64,000 nt of DNA from Nematostella vectensis (Eukaryota > Cnidaria > Anthozoa > Actiniaria > Edwardsiidae), in the NCBI RefSeq assembly GCF_932526225.1, contig NC_064041.1, positions 7,934,313-7,998,312 on the forward strand. The letters run 5' to 3'. Below are positions 20,801 through 32,665 of this stretch, piece after piece. Position 1 is the first letter of the stretch. Every line of letters begins with the position of its first letter. The position numbers were made by a program, and so were the translations under genes. The notes beneath the pieces are model-generated. The model had not been told where the DNA came from. It was given only the letters and a program-made list of their open reading frames with translations, and made no database searches.

Positions 20801-23800
20801 TGGAGCCTCTCACCACAGGTGGCCCAGTGAGTATGGAGCCTCTCACCACAGGTGGCCCAGTGAGTATGGAGCCTCTCACCACAGGTGGCGCAGTTTGTAC
20901 GGGGCCTCTCAGCACAGGTGGCCCAGTAAGTATGGAGCCTCTCACCACAGGTCGCCCAGTGAGTATGGAGCCTCTCACCACAGGTGGCCCAGTGTGTATG
21001 GAGCCTCTCACCACAGGTGGCCCAGTGGGTATGGAGCCTCTCACCACAGGTGGCCCAGTAAGTGTGGAGCCTCTCACCACAGGTGGCGCCGTTTGTACGG
21101 GGCCTCTCACCACAGATGGCCCAGTAAGTATGGAGCCTCTTACAACAGATGGCCCAGTGAGTATGGAGCCTCTCACCACAGGTGGCCCAGTAAGTATGGA
21201 GCCACTTACAACAGGTGGCCCAGTGAGTATGGAGCCTCTCACCACAGGTGGCCCAGTGAGTATGGAGCCTCTCACCACAGGTGGCCCAGTAAGTATGGAG
21301 CCTCTCACCACAGGTGGCGCCGTTTGTACGGGGCCTCTCACCACAGGTGGCGCAGTTTGTACGGGGCCTCTCACCACAGATGGCCCAGTAAGTATGGAGC
21401 CTCTTACAACAGATGGCCCAGTAAGTATGGAGTCTCTCACCACGGGTGGCCCAGTGAATATGGAGTCTCTTACCACAGGTGGCCCAGTGAATATGGAGTC
21501 TCTCACCACAGGTGGCCCAGTGAATATGGAGCCTCTCACCACAGGTGGCCCAGTAAGTATGGAGTCTCTCACCACAGGTGGCCCAGTGAATATGGAGCCT
21601 CTCACCACAGGTGGCCCAGTGAGTATGGAGCCTCTCACCACAGGTGGCCCAGTAAGTATGGAGCCTCTCACCACAGGTGGCGCCGTTTGTACGGGGCCTC
21701 TCACCACAGATGGCCCAGTAAGTATGGAGCCTCTTACAACAGATGGCCCAGTGAGTATGGAGCCTCTCACCACAGGTGGCCCAGTAAGTATGGAGCCTCT
21801 CACCACAGGTGGCCCAGTGAATATGGAGCCTCTCACCACAGGTGGCCCAGTGAGTATGGAGCCTCTCACCACAGGTGGCCCAGTAAGTATGGAGCCTCTC
21901 ACCACAGGTGGCGCCGTTTGTACGGGGCCTCTCACCACAGATGGCCCAGTAAGTATTGAGCCTCTTACAACAGATGGCCCAGTGAGTATGGAGCCTCTCA
22001 CCACAGGTGGCCCAGTAAGTATGGAGCCTCTCACCACAGGTGGCCCAGTGAGTATGGAGCCTCTCACCACAGGTGGCCCAGTGAGTATGGAGCCTCTCAC
22101 CACAGGTGGCCCAGTAAGTATGGAGCCTCTCACCACAGGTGGCGCAGTTTGTACGGGGCCTCCCACCACAGGTGGCCCAGTAAGTATGGAGCCTCTCACC
22201 ACAGGTGGCCCAGTGAGTATAGAGCCTCTCACCACAGGTGGCCCAGTGAGTATGGAGCCTCTCACCACAGGTGGCCCAGTAAGTATGGAGCCTCTTACCA
22301 CAGGTGGCCCAGTAAGTATGGAGCCTCTTACCACAGGTGGCCCAGTGAGTATGGAGCCTCTCACCACAGGTAGCCCAGTAAGTATGGAGCCTCTTACCAC
22401 AGGTGGCCCAGTTAGTATGGAGCCTCTCACCACAGGTGGCGCAGTTTGTACGGGGCCTCTCACCACAGGTGGCCCAGTAAGTATGGAGCCTCTCACCACA
22501 GGTGGCGCAGTTTGTACGGGGCCTCTCACTTCTGCTGAAACGGGTTTGATCCCCGGTCGTGAAATGTGAGTATCTTCTTGCTTCTCTCCAGTAAATTTGA
22601 TTTGTTGGACGTATGTGGGTTCATTAAAAGCTTTTCTTCTTTTTCTTTTTAAAACCTATAAGTATTTCAACTTTGAAGCTCTTAGAACCTGGTTAATAAA
22701 AGCGCTAATAAGCTATATTTTTGCATAGATAAGGATGTGTAACTTTTGAAATGGAATTTGATTACGTGTGTTGTACTGATCGTCTATCATACATACAGGC
22801 ATGTGCGCGGCTACCAGACGAGAAAGGAGCTCAAATCTCAGCAACAAGCCGCGGCACTGATTCAAAAGTGAGTACAAGAAACTCCGTCAATGGAGTCTTT
22901 TAACGTTTTTTTTTGTATATTTTTAGGGGCTACTGCGATAGCAGAAGCGACTAATGTCATCTAGATGAGTGTAATATGGTGTAAGAAACGGAATATTAAA
23001 TAGCTATCCAAAGCGCGTCTTCTATTGGCTCTTTTCAACCAATCACAATACAGCTTATATTTATTAATTCTTTCGGCAAAAAACTAACCAATAACAATAC
23101 TGCTATCATTTCCCGATTATCGTCGATATGGCCGAATTTAGGTCCGAAAACTAAACAATGATCGAATCGATTTGCAAAGCAAACGTAATGATATCGATCA
23201 AAAAACAAATTCTTTGAGTCGCACATGGTTCATGCTTCATCCCGACTCGTGCTCGTGAAATTACACGGTATGTTTAATACCATTTCTTGCTATTTTTTTG
23301 CCAACTGTCAGGTACAGCATTCAAGCCCTGTTTCCTTTATTCCGTTATCGTTATTGCTATTGTCATTGTCATTGTCAGTTACATTGTCATTGTCATTGTC
23401 GTGGTCATTGACATTGTCATCGTCATTGTCGTTGTCGTTGCTTTACTGTAATGCCCTTCCGCTATGGCCCTCAGTTGGGTTGTAATTCAGTGTATGATAA
23501 AAATGGACAATTTGATTTACCTTGCACAAATTAAATACTTTCATTTCCCTCCCTTCCTTTAACAAACTTGTAGCAAATACCGCAAATATCGCAAAACAAA
23601 ACAAGACGGGGAAGCTTCTGGACGGAACACCGCTGACAATGTAGGCTCAAGCAGTTGCGAGGAGGAAGAAGAGCCAAGCAAGCCGGAATATCGTAAACCA
23701 TGGAACGAGGCTACGCCTACTTCGCATGTGATAGATAAAGACGTGAAAATTGGTAAGTGATTTAGATACGGTGATTCCTTTTGCAGCCATCTGCACATAC

Positions 23801-26800
23801 ATACATACATACATACTTTTTATTTGGTCCTTATACAGATTGTGTACATGGGATGAGTTCCAAATAAAATTAAGATAGTTTCACATGCGATGAAGGACTA
23901 CAACGTTAATGTGCTTCGTAACGCATTGATTTTGGCAAAATTTTGCTATTATTTTTTGAAGTTTTGTAGGTGGATTAATGAGAAGGAGGCCATTTCCTGA
24001 CATTCGATTAACATTAATGTTTGTTGCCATTTGTATGTTTGTAGAAAGTTTGGCTCTTTCATCACAAAATTTGGGGCATTTTGTCAGGAAATGAACCTCA
24101 TCCTCCACCTCACCGGTGTATTGGTGACCTGGCTGATATATGTTTCAAATTCGTATGTTGTTTTGAATATTCTATAGGTTCTAAGTTTATTTTGTTGGTT
24201 GGATTCTTTTCTTATGTCATCATGTATGTCGCCGAACTATGTCTGTAACTCAACGTCTTGTATTCTTTGTTTTATTAACTTTTCAATTGCATTAAAATTA
24301 CCAGTTATTAGATTTTGGCATTTCCATATATCTCCCAGCCCATTTCGATTGAGCCAGTCTTTTATTTTATAACTCCAGAAGGCTTTGTTGTCTGCCTCCT
24401 TAATCCAGTTGTTTGCAGTTTTCGAAAGTTTCTGCATTTCGTTTACATTAGATAATTTCAGCCATAATTTTAAAGATCGCATTTTTGCCTTTGTTCTCAT
24501 GGGAAGCCTTCCAAGTTCGCCTCTGCATGCGTTATTACTTGCACCTTTACCAACGCCGAGCAACATTTTACAGAACTTTATATGAACTTGTTCTATTGGC
24601 TCTTTTTCATTTGTAGCGGTTCCCATACCCCAAACCTCACTCCCAACAGTAGAATGGGGGCTATCAGCGTATCAAATAGCTTCATTGTGAGTTTAGGATC
24701 AGCTCTAAAGCAGTCTCCTAATTCTTTTCTCAATTTGTAAAGTGCTTTCAGGGCTGTCTTTTTTAGCTCTTGTTTTGCCAGAGCAAAATTTCCAAATGCC
24801 GATAAATGAAGTCCGAGGTATTTGTATGACTTGACATTTTCAAGTCTGACATGATTGATGTAAAACGGGATGTTGTTCATTGTTTTACCGTTGTTGTTGA
24901 AAATGAGAATTTTTTGTTTTCTTAGTATTAACCTTCAGGTCTCTTTGCTTGCAAAAATGTTGGACCTTGTCGAGATAGTTTTGGAGTCCTTTTTCCGATT
25001 TTGAGAAAATGACAAGATCATCTGCATAAAGCAAACAACTTAGAGGTTTGCCGTTGATATTAATATATCGTCTATGTTGAAAGTGCCTAGCTGCTAAGGA
25101 AGGTCGTGTACATATAAATTGAACAGCGTTGGGCTCAGCATACAGCCCTGTTTCACACCTACAAGGCACTAATGAAGGTGCTAATAAGTTATTGATTTTC
25201 ACGGCCGATTTATCATTTGAGTACATCGACGAAACGACTTCATAAAACTTGCCGTTAACTCCAACATTATTTTAGTTTATCGAGGAGTTTGTGACGCGGA
25301 ATGCAATCAAACGCCTTTTGAAAATCTATGAAACAAGTAAAAAGTAAATTACGTTTCTTTTTAGGTTCCCTTTTTACATATTTATCTATTATTGATTTCA
25401 AGATAAAAATGCTATCGATGGTTCCGTGGTTTTTCCGGAAACCTCCTTGTTCTTCCTTTATTATTCCCTCTTGAATAAGGAAATCAGATAGTCTTCTATT
25501 TAGAATCGATGTGAATAGTTTCCCGAGTGACGAGAGTAGTGTAATGCCCATGTAGTTTTCTGCTTTTGCTGGGTCCTCCTTTTTATAAATAGGGACAATT
25601 AATCCTACGTTCCATAGGGCGGGATATTTTCCACTAGTCAGGATTTTGTTGAATAACACTTGAAAGTGCTTTTTTAAATGCACTCACCACGCACATACAC
25701 AGCCAAACCAAGATCAGCTTAGATCGTGTCAATGGGTAAAACAAATTTAGTATGCGCCCTAGTACTGTGCGCATGCCTACTTATGACTATAAACTCTTTT
25801 CTCTCCTGTCAAAAGAGATGCAGACCACCAAAATGGAAAAATTTGGTAGCTTCTTGGTGTTAGAGAGCACCAGCACCAAAAACACAAGGGGGCTTTTTTG
25901 AAAGTGCTAGATATTGGAGGGGGAGGGGGTTTGGGGGGGGGGGGGGTATCAGAGCTTGTACGGTAGGCCCTTTTTGACTTTGGTTAATATTTGTGTAGGT
26001 GAGAAGACGAAGGAAAGTTTCAATATGTACCAGGGGGACATCACTTATCTCAAATGGAAAACTGAACAACAGGTACACGCTTACCTTACATGCGGTGCTA
26101 TCACAATATACACGACATTATGATTTCAATTACAATTACAAAAATGGAAGAGCGATAACTAAGAAAAATGTTTGAAAGACAATTAGATATGGTTCCCAAC
26201 GGCCATTTTAAATGTTGACACGTAGCCTTTATTTTGAAGACATGTATAAGAAACATTAATACGTGGTACACCTAGAAGAGTTTTTCTCCTGTTTGTTTCA
26301 GTTCACTTATCCGTGTCCGTATCCGCTTCTTTTGCGCTTTTGTAAATACGCGGTTGTTTTTACTAGGAACCACGTATTCACAAAAACAAAAAGACAATTG
26401 AAGCAGATTAAACTGCTTCAAGGCGCAAATTCCTACTTTTCTAAAGTGCCTTTTGTTACAGATTGAAAGGACGACTATGGGAGATGACTATGTGCCACCG
26501 CGAGTACTGGTACGAGTTCTTAGAAATAGATGCGCGCTAGTGACCACAGTTCAATTTACGGAAAACTTTCAAAATCCACGTTAAAGTAAAAAGGATAACA
26601 AATGTTCTTCCGCTAATACTGTAATGCTGGCAGTTCTTAGAAATAGAAGCGCGCTTTTGAAAGTTGACAGCTCTGTTTCAGTTTCAAAATCCGCGTTTCG
26701 CCTTTCAGTCAGGGTATGCACTTATTCTCTCTTGAAAACCAACGCGAACGTCTTTCTCTTTGAAGCTCGCAAAATAGAAAATTTCAAATTGTTTTAAATC

Positions 26801-29434
26801 TGATCATATTCCACTCTTGTTGATGAAATGCTGTTATATTGTAGTTTTGTAGCTGTTGTTATTTTTATAAATTTTCACACTCAAGGATAAGCGATAGAGA
26901 AAGGTGAATGCCTTTTTGTTTAATTCTAAGTTGTGGAAACGCGAGTAAAAACACTTCCAAGTCCAAAATAGCAGCCAGCTTGTTTATTCATTCACAAAAG
27001 CTGTTGCATGATGGGATATCATGTGAATTACTGTATGTGATGCAAAGTACGTTTGCCATTGGGTAACATTTGCGCTCGTGCCATCATGTAATAATTTCTC
27101 TAATCCAAAGCTGATAGCAAGTAACGTACCTCGCGCTGATGTCCTGCAGGTCATTGTAAATGAAAACGTCACGAAAATATGCTACGTGAGTACTAACTCT
27201 AGATTACCGATTGCTAGCCTAATGCTGCATTCACCCCCAAAACCATGTCTAGTTAAACAAGGTTTTTCTTTGCCTGATAACTTGCCAATTCTTACTAGCT
27301 AAATGATCACTAAGTAACATGTACAGCACAGTCTATTCAGTTTTGTTCTTGGTTCTGTCTACTCTTGGGAGAATTTGATTTAGTTAAACCACTAGTTTAA
27401 TTAAACCACCTTTAAACTGGTGTTGGTGTGAATGCGGTATAAGGTCCGGTGCTCACAGCGAGGAAAACTCACGCGGACACTTTACTCACTTCCCTCGCGA
27501 GACCTAAATCCCAAAATCTCACAATTTTGCCTCCGTTGCCCCGCGATACTTAGGTTCGTTAGATGTCCGCACACTTTAGTTTTCGGCCTCGCCAGGCAGA
27601 GAGCAAAGTGATATTTTTCTCACCGTATGCGTCCTACTTAAGGCAAGTATTGGCCGCGGTGCTCGCATGCTGAAAGTGCTCATCCAATACCATTTGATTT
27701 CCCTTTAACCAGTTGTGCCCACGTTTTTGTTACAGGATTTCAATTCAACTACTTTAAACTCCTTATTAGGTAAGACATTTTAAATATAGTTTTGTCTTCA
27801 AAATTTGCCAGCTTGAGTACTTGAGTAGTTTGCCATAGTTCACTTAGCTTTCGTACGAAAGCGGCGGTGATTTGGTTATTGTTTTTCTTTCATAGAAAAA
27901 GTCCACGAGGTGCTTGAAGCTTACCGCAGCAAGAGTAAAGCCCACTCCATCGGCTTTGCCTGTTTGGTGAGAGTTTTAGCTTAAGATACACCTTCAAAAA
28001 AAGTGCAAAGGGCAACTTTGGCGGTTCTATTTTAGCAAAGGACTACTCGACGCTCCTATGTGACGGTCGATTGTTTATAAAACTTTAAATAAAAATTCTA
28101 AACCTTTTGTAATCATTATTGACAGGGAGGTCCTGGTTTTATCAACCCAGTAAAAGGCAAGATAATGACCAAAGTAAAAGTCCAACACGACCAGGAAATG
28201 GCAAGGTATGATACATTTACACCCCCACCCCGCTTATGGTTTTACGCGCGCTACCGTGGCCATCAAGACAATCGCTGTTCCTGTTAACACGAACTTCATA
28301 ACTTGTGCTAAGATTGTGCTATGATGTGATATGATGATGATGTGATGTCTATCTTGGCAACGCTGATTGGCTGGTGAAGTTGATGTCAATTGGATAGCAC
28401 GTTTCTTGAGTACCTTTTGACCTACCTCACAGAACTGTCAAGGTGACCACGGTAGCTTGCGTCGTAATGTAAAATGAAGCAAAGTCAAAACAGTCCAAGA
28501 TTGTTGGGGATTCATACCCATGTTTAAGACATCTAAAGCTTTATATTATATTATTTTATATGAGGAGTATAGTCTTTTCTTTCGTTTCCGCGAAGTTTCT
28601 GGAAGACACTTGGTACAATGATGACCAAACTGTATCCGCGTGATGACGTCACAATTCATGTGATAGGGAATAACGTGGCCGGAAACAAACAAGGCGAGAA
28701 GGTAGACCCGGGAAAGGAGATCAGAAGAGGCTGGGCGGTTTGAGGGCAGAGGTTAAGGGATCGAGTATTGCGTGTCAGGACGGTAGGGGTCAGGAGCGGT
28801 GTATTAGAAGGGAGTGGCTGGTACACAGAGGTAGAAGTGAGAGATAAGTAGGGATGGGGTGGTACATAGGTGTAGAAATTAGAAATAAAAAGGAATGAGG
28901 TACTTAGGGTGGGGATTAAATTTAAGTAGATATTTAAGTAGAGATTGGTTGGTAGGAGTAGAAGTTGAGGGATTAGAAGCAATGAATGGAGGGCAGAAAA
29001 GAGGTGGGGATATTTGTGCTTGTAAGAAAAGAGTAGTCCATGTAGGTGAGATAGTAAGTGTTTAAAATAATTTTAATGGTAACTTAATTTTTTTTCAGCT
29101 TCTTAAATTTATATCTAAGTTCATGTTGCCTTCGCAAGTCAGTGTTGAAAGTCCGTTAGAGATGTCTGCGGCAGGTAGGAAAATGGTTGGAAAATTGTTT
29201 TATTCTAAGTTATACAAACGGAATAAAGAAAAACTTAAAGATGCTTTAAAACCATGTTATGGTTTTAAAGGCCCCTGAAATGTTAATTATGGCGTTATTC
29301 ACTTTGATAATGAAAAATCAAAACAGATAACTGTTTTCATTTCAGGCAAAGAGATGATCAATTTGTACTTTGATCATGTCAAATACAAGATGTGGCGATC
29401 TAGAATGCATTCCAAGGTCGCCTTCGCACTCTGA
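17807..29434 (+). CDS. IQ-motif protein (14-exon model, about 412 aa)
   Basis: Proposed exons: 17807-17865, 18703-18758 (or 18737), 18970-19294, 19708-19776, 22799-22867, 23574-23752, 25999-26072, 26462-26509, 27736-27769, 27896-27966, 28126-28205, 28433-28442, 29099-29174, 29346-29434. All phases agree; 1239 nt give 412 aa. It starts MGAIVSSK, a plausible N-myristoylation signal. Three IQ motifs follow at about residues 142-200 (VVIQSTFRGYITRK, VMIQRHVRGYQTRK, ALIQNKYRKYR), built from two 69-nt phase-2 exons, so calmodulin or myosin-light-chain-type binding is expected. Then come an acidic segment (CEEEEEPSK) and an unrecognised C-terminal region (EKVHEVLEAYRSKSK, GGPGFINPVKGK, FISKFMLPSQVS) ending VAFAL. 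Strongest are exons 3-7, 10 and the last two. Exons 1, 2, 8 and the 10-nt microexon are inferred from signals and phase only. I do not recognise a vertebrate orthologue. Confidence 0.65.
19345..19612. repeat. Imperfect ATC/ACC trinucleotide tract
   Basis: Low-complexity CATCAT, CACCAT and AACATC triplets in the intron between exon 3 and the first IQ-repeat exon of the IQ gene. Open frames on both strands are caused by the triplet period. Confidence 0.85.
19780..22530. repeat. 33-bp minisatellite, about 83 copies
   Basis: The array fills most of the intron 19777-22798 and begins within a few bases of the real donor of the preceding IQ exon. The common unit contains GGTGGCCCAGTAAGTATGGA and CTCTCACCACAG. 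A minority unit has GGCGCAGTTTGTACGGGG (or GGCGCCG..) instead and recurs near 20524, 20689, 20887, 21085, 21316, 21349, 21679, 21910, 22141, 22438 and 22504. Spacings are multiples of 33 (often 198 or 231), so there is higher-order structure. Since 33 is divisible by 3, reading frames of more than 800 codons are open on both strands; I treat these as artefacts. Confidence 0.95.
22501..22569 (+). repeat. tRNA-like (SINE head) sequence at the end of the 33-bp array
   Basis: The last unit runs into sequence with a near-consensus A box (TGGCGCAGTTTG, 22503-22514) and B box (GGTTTGATCCC, 22543-22553; consensus GGTTCGANNCC). They are about 40 nt apart, as in tRNA genes. A T-arm can form with CGGG/CCCG closing a 7-nt loop TTTGATC. 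This looks like the 5' tRNA-derived part of a SINE. The 33-bp unit corresponds to its D-arm to anticodon-arm part. Confidence 0.6.
23335..23445. repeat. Short imperfect (ATTGTC)n tract
   Basis: About 15 copies of ATTGTC-type hexamers with GTTGTC, ATCGTC and ATTGAC variants, in the intron between the second IQ-repeat exon and exon 23574-23752. It is the same hexamer as the long array at 8924-9485, but shorter and more decayed. Confidence 0.8.
23797..25690 (-). pseudogene. 5'-truncated LINE with reverse transcriptase, antisense in an IQ-gene intron
   Basis: Read on the - strand, the fragments in order are: RT fingers and palm (25683-25267: LIVPIYKKEDPAKAENY, GKLFTSILNRRL, EQGGFRKNHGT, FIDFQKAFD); the catalytic YADD box (25226-24885: LLYADDLVIFSK); thumb and connection (24880-24593); a C-terminal region (24626-24237); and an EDEVHFLTKCPKF segment (24108-23881) like the terminal Cys/His region of many CR1/L2-type LINEs. 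Several frame changes separate the parts and no endonuclease domain is present, so it is a dead 5'-truncated copy. Its 3' end, at about 23797 on the + strand, abuts a short (CATA)n tract, which would be a (TATG)n tail. Clade is uncertain. Confidence 0.85.
26512..26697. repeat. Diverged direct repeat, 116-bp spacing
   Basis: AGTTCTTAGAAATAGA.GCGCGCT and the following TTTCAAAATCC.CG occur at about 26515-26580 and again at about 26631-26695. The repeat is intronic in the IQ gene model, with no coding content. Confidence 0.6.
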
Positions 29435-31092
29435 TGTCACTAACACCATTACATTTAAAATAATCAAGCAAATATAGACGCGTTTTATACTGTATATTTT
29501 GCGAAATTTCTTTGACAATTTAAAAAAAAGCTGAGAACTGTCGCCTTCCTTATAAGAAAATTAGGAATAATAACATTTTTATTTATTTCGCGGGATATAA
29601 TTTTATGAACTATGCAAATTTTCTATGCAAAGGTTCTTAAAACCTTTCACTTATATCAATCTAGCCAAAAAAAAGCATAGATAAACTTTCAAATTCTGAA
29701 AAGGGAATTGAATTTGATTGAAACTTGAATTTTTTACAGAGCTTTGAAAATTTTCCTGGCTGCGCGAAAGGAGATTGAATCGAGTGAATAATTCCAAGTT
29801 TTGGCGGCAAAATCTAAAACAAAGTATTTTCTTTAACGATACCGTAGACCCAAATGGCTTCATTTCAGGTGAATTTTTTTTATTATGCCATTCGATGACA
29901 ATAGGCACACTCTAGGTGTTAGTAAAAAAAAGAACACCAAAATTTTAAATACTCCGCCAGATATTAAAAAAAAAAACGAATTCAGAACTAATAGGTTCAA
30001 CAATTTTATCACTGTAAAGTACCAATGAATATTGTGTTGCTTGTATTAGTTGCTATTAGTTGATGTTGCTGACAAACCTGTAATTCAGTTACGACTGCAA
30101 GTGGTTTATTAAAACGATTGATTGATTGATTGATTTTGATTGATTTCGAACGAGTGTAGCGTTACACGTATACAAGCGCGTCAGTATCATTATCGACGTT
30201 TTATCCGAGATTTATCCGTATTTATATCAACTTTATAAGCGTTTGCTCTAAATTTTGCATAGTTTTGAACTACGCCAAGATTAAGTAAGAATCCTTGGCT
30301 TCATTCGAAGAAGGCTAACGAGGAAGAAAGCGCAAAACATAGAGTTGTCTCCGTTCGCGGTCTTTCTAAGTTTTCCGCGCTCTTCTTTTCTTCGGTGCAA
30401 GCTCGCTTCGGTCTAGGCATCTTCCTTCACTTGCACGACTAGCGCTATGACATTTGAGCGCCTAAGAGTTTTCCCGCTGCGTGTAGAGCGTGCAATGTGA
30501 TTGGTTGCCATACGCGGCTCTATTTGCTCTTCGTCTGTCATTGCTGTCACGCTGCCTCTAATGTTTACACAACTTCAATCCCCGATATCTCGCAATCAAA
30601 TTTCACCCCATCTTACTCTTAATATGTGAATTAAAGGTACACTTCTAACCGCCCGATTCCTGCGCAACTTGGCAAGCGTTTTGCAGATTTGTTTCCTGAA
30701 GTTAAATAATCATTTGACTACCAGGTTGATATAAAAAGATGACGGATAAAACTTGTGTAACCACACAACGACCATAAACAATAACTAAGAAGACATGAAA
30801 ACGGGAACCAGTTTAGCGCGCGCATATATTTTCTCATGTAGTTTGATTGACATCTCGATCTATGTCACAATTGACTGGACCCGGGCCTCTAAGTTCACGG
30901 CCTGTTTTCTCGCGTTTTATAGGGTCCATACAAACCACATACCATTTGGAAGATGAAAATATAAAGAATTAACCAAATCTATCAACTCTGACAGGTTATA
31001 TGGACTTTAACCGTTTTCAAGGGTCACCGAATAAAGCACCTCTGATCCGAGTAATAACAATGACGATGACAATGATAATAATACCGCCGTCT
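29435..31092. other. Intergenic region between the IQ gene and the GPCR cluster
   Basis: No exon or RNA gene is supported. It is AT-rich with a short (GATT)n tract at about 30116-30135. The strand of genes changes here, from + to -. Confidence 0.55.
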
Positions 31093-32665
31093 TTACAGAG
31101 GGGTGGTGACGGGGCAAGATGATAATGACGGGACCTCTGCTTGAGAGCTTTTCTGTCAAATGTCGCGGTTCAGTACAGCTCTAGAAGTTCTTGTGGGTTC
31201 TTGGTCCTGGCCAAATATTTGCCTCGGACTACGAATGGACCAAGAAAAATATCACGGCTCAGTACAGCTCTAGAAGGAGTGTCTTGTAGGTTGTTGGTTC
31301 TGGCGACACGTTCGCCTCTTACCACAAATGGACCATTTGTTGGGTGCAACTGAACACGTGAACAACACAAGAACTTAACGGGAGCCTTTTTAAAGCCGTC
31401 CATTCTGAGTGTATAAACCACAGGGTTAACCAGTGAGTTAGCGAACCTTATACAGTAGCAGCCTAGCACCACATGGGCTTCGGTGTTTCTAAAATCATTA
31501 AGAGTGTATCCAGGAGTGGACCAGGCAAGGGTGATACATGCCATCTCACCGATTTCAATGAAACTTGGTCAGATTGAAGTATCCACCCAACAACTCAAAC
31601 TGCCGAAGTGGTTCAGATTTTGGAATAATCCGGGGGGAGTTATGACCACCCCCCTGGTTTTTGGCCATAAATTCGGGAAAATCGCCTGAAATAAGTATGA
31701 AATGTTGACCCCACTCCTGGTCACGGATTACAAGGGAATTCCATAATGTTTTATGTGAGTAAAGATCCATCCTTTCTTGGTTTACAACCAAGGTTTCAAA
31801 TCATTTGGAGAGACAGGTGCCAATCAAGGGCTACACGTGTCTACCATGCCACGCATGGTTTCGCTGGTCGGGCAAAATAGCTCCATTTCAGTGTCACATA
31901 TCTCCAATGCGCAACTTTCTTTTCACAAACTGTTTTTACCATCACTCAAAGTTATCTTTAAACTTAACAAATCCGTAATAAAATTCTCGGGACTTGATAT
32001 TTTTTTCCAACAGTAATTATTTTAATCATCCTACTACTCACTGATGATGGTATGTAGAAAATTTCGAATTTCTTATAAAAAACGCGGTTGTGATTCTTTG
32101 GCAACAATTCGCAGCTTATATGTTTGACAATTATACGTTAAGAATAAGTTGAATAAGAACTGGGTTGCCATGGTTACAACAATAATGGGGGAATGTCAAA
32201 TCCCATTTTGTTCTATATAAGCAAAACATCTGATATATCAGTTACCAGGGATCAAATTGTTTACTTAAAAGTTGTTCACGACCTTATTCTTCTATTAATA
32301 TAATAACGGCAATAACTACCTTAACCTTCGGTTCGGACGTACACGCCAACGCATATCTCCACATCTACATATATTAGGGCGCTGCAGGGGGTCGTGACAT
32401 TATCAAGAATGGACAAGAAAAAGGCTGGCACCATCTTTGATTTGTCAGTAAACTGAATTTCCTAAAAAAGCTAGAAAAAGGGACAAGGTATGCTAACAAT
32501 GCCATTCCAGTTGGGAATTTTAGACAAAAATCAGTAATATAGCTGCGCCATGTAACTCATGACGTTATAACTCATTTCAATAGCAGCCTGACACTACACA
32601 AAGTGAATAAACTACTAAAACAGCAAGGAGTGAATGTCTTTGAGACAGTACATAGCTGTGTATCT

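Noticed and set aside
19764..22569. Open frames of 842 codons (+) and 921 codons (-) with an 11-residue repeat
   Set aside because: The 33-bp unit is divisible by 3 and lacks stops in several frames on both strands. The array lies between two matching phase-2 IQ exons, and a stop follows the exon donor immediately, so it is intronic. Exonisation of parts is kept as a finding, not a gene call.
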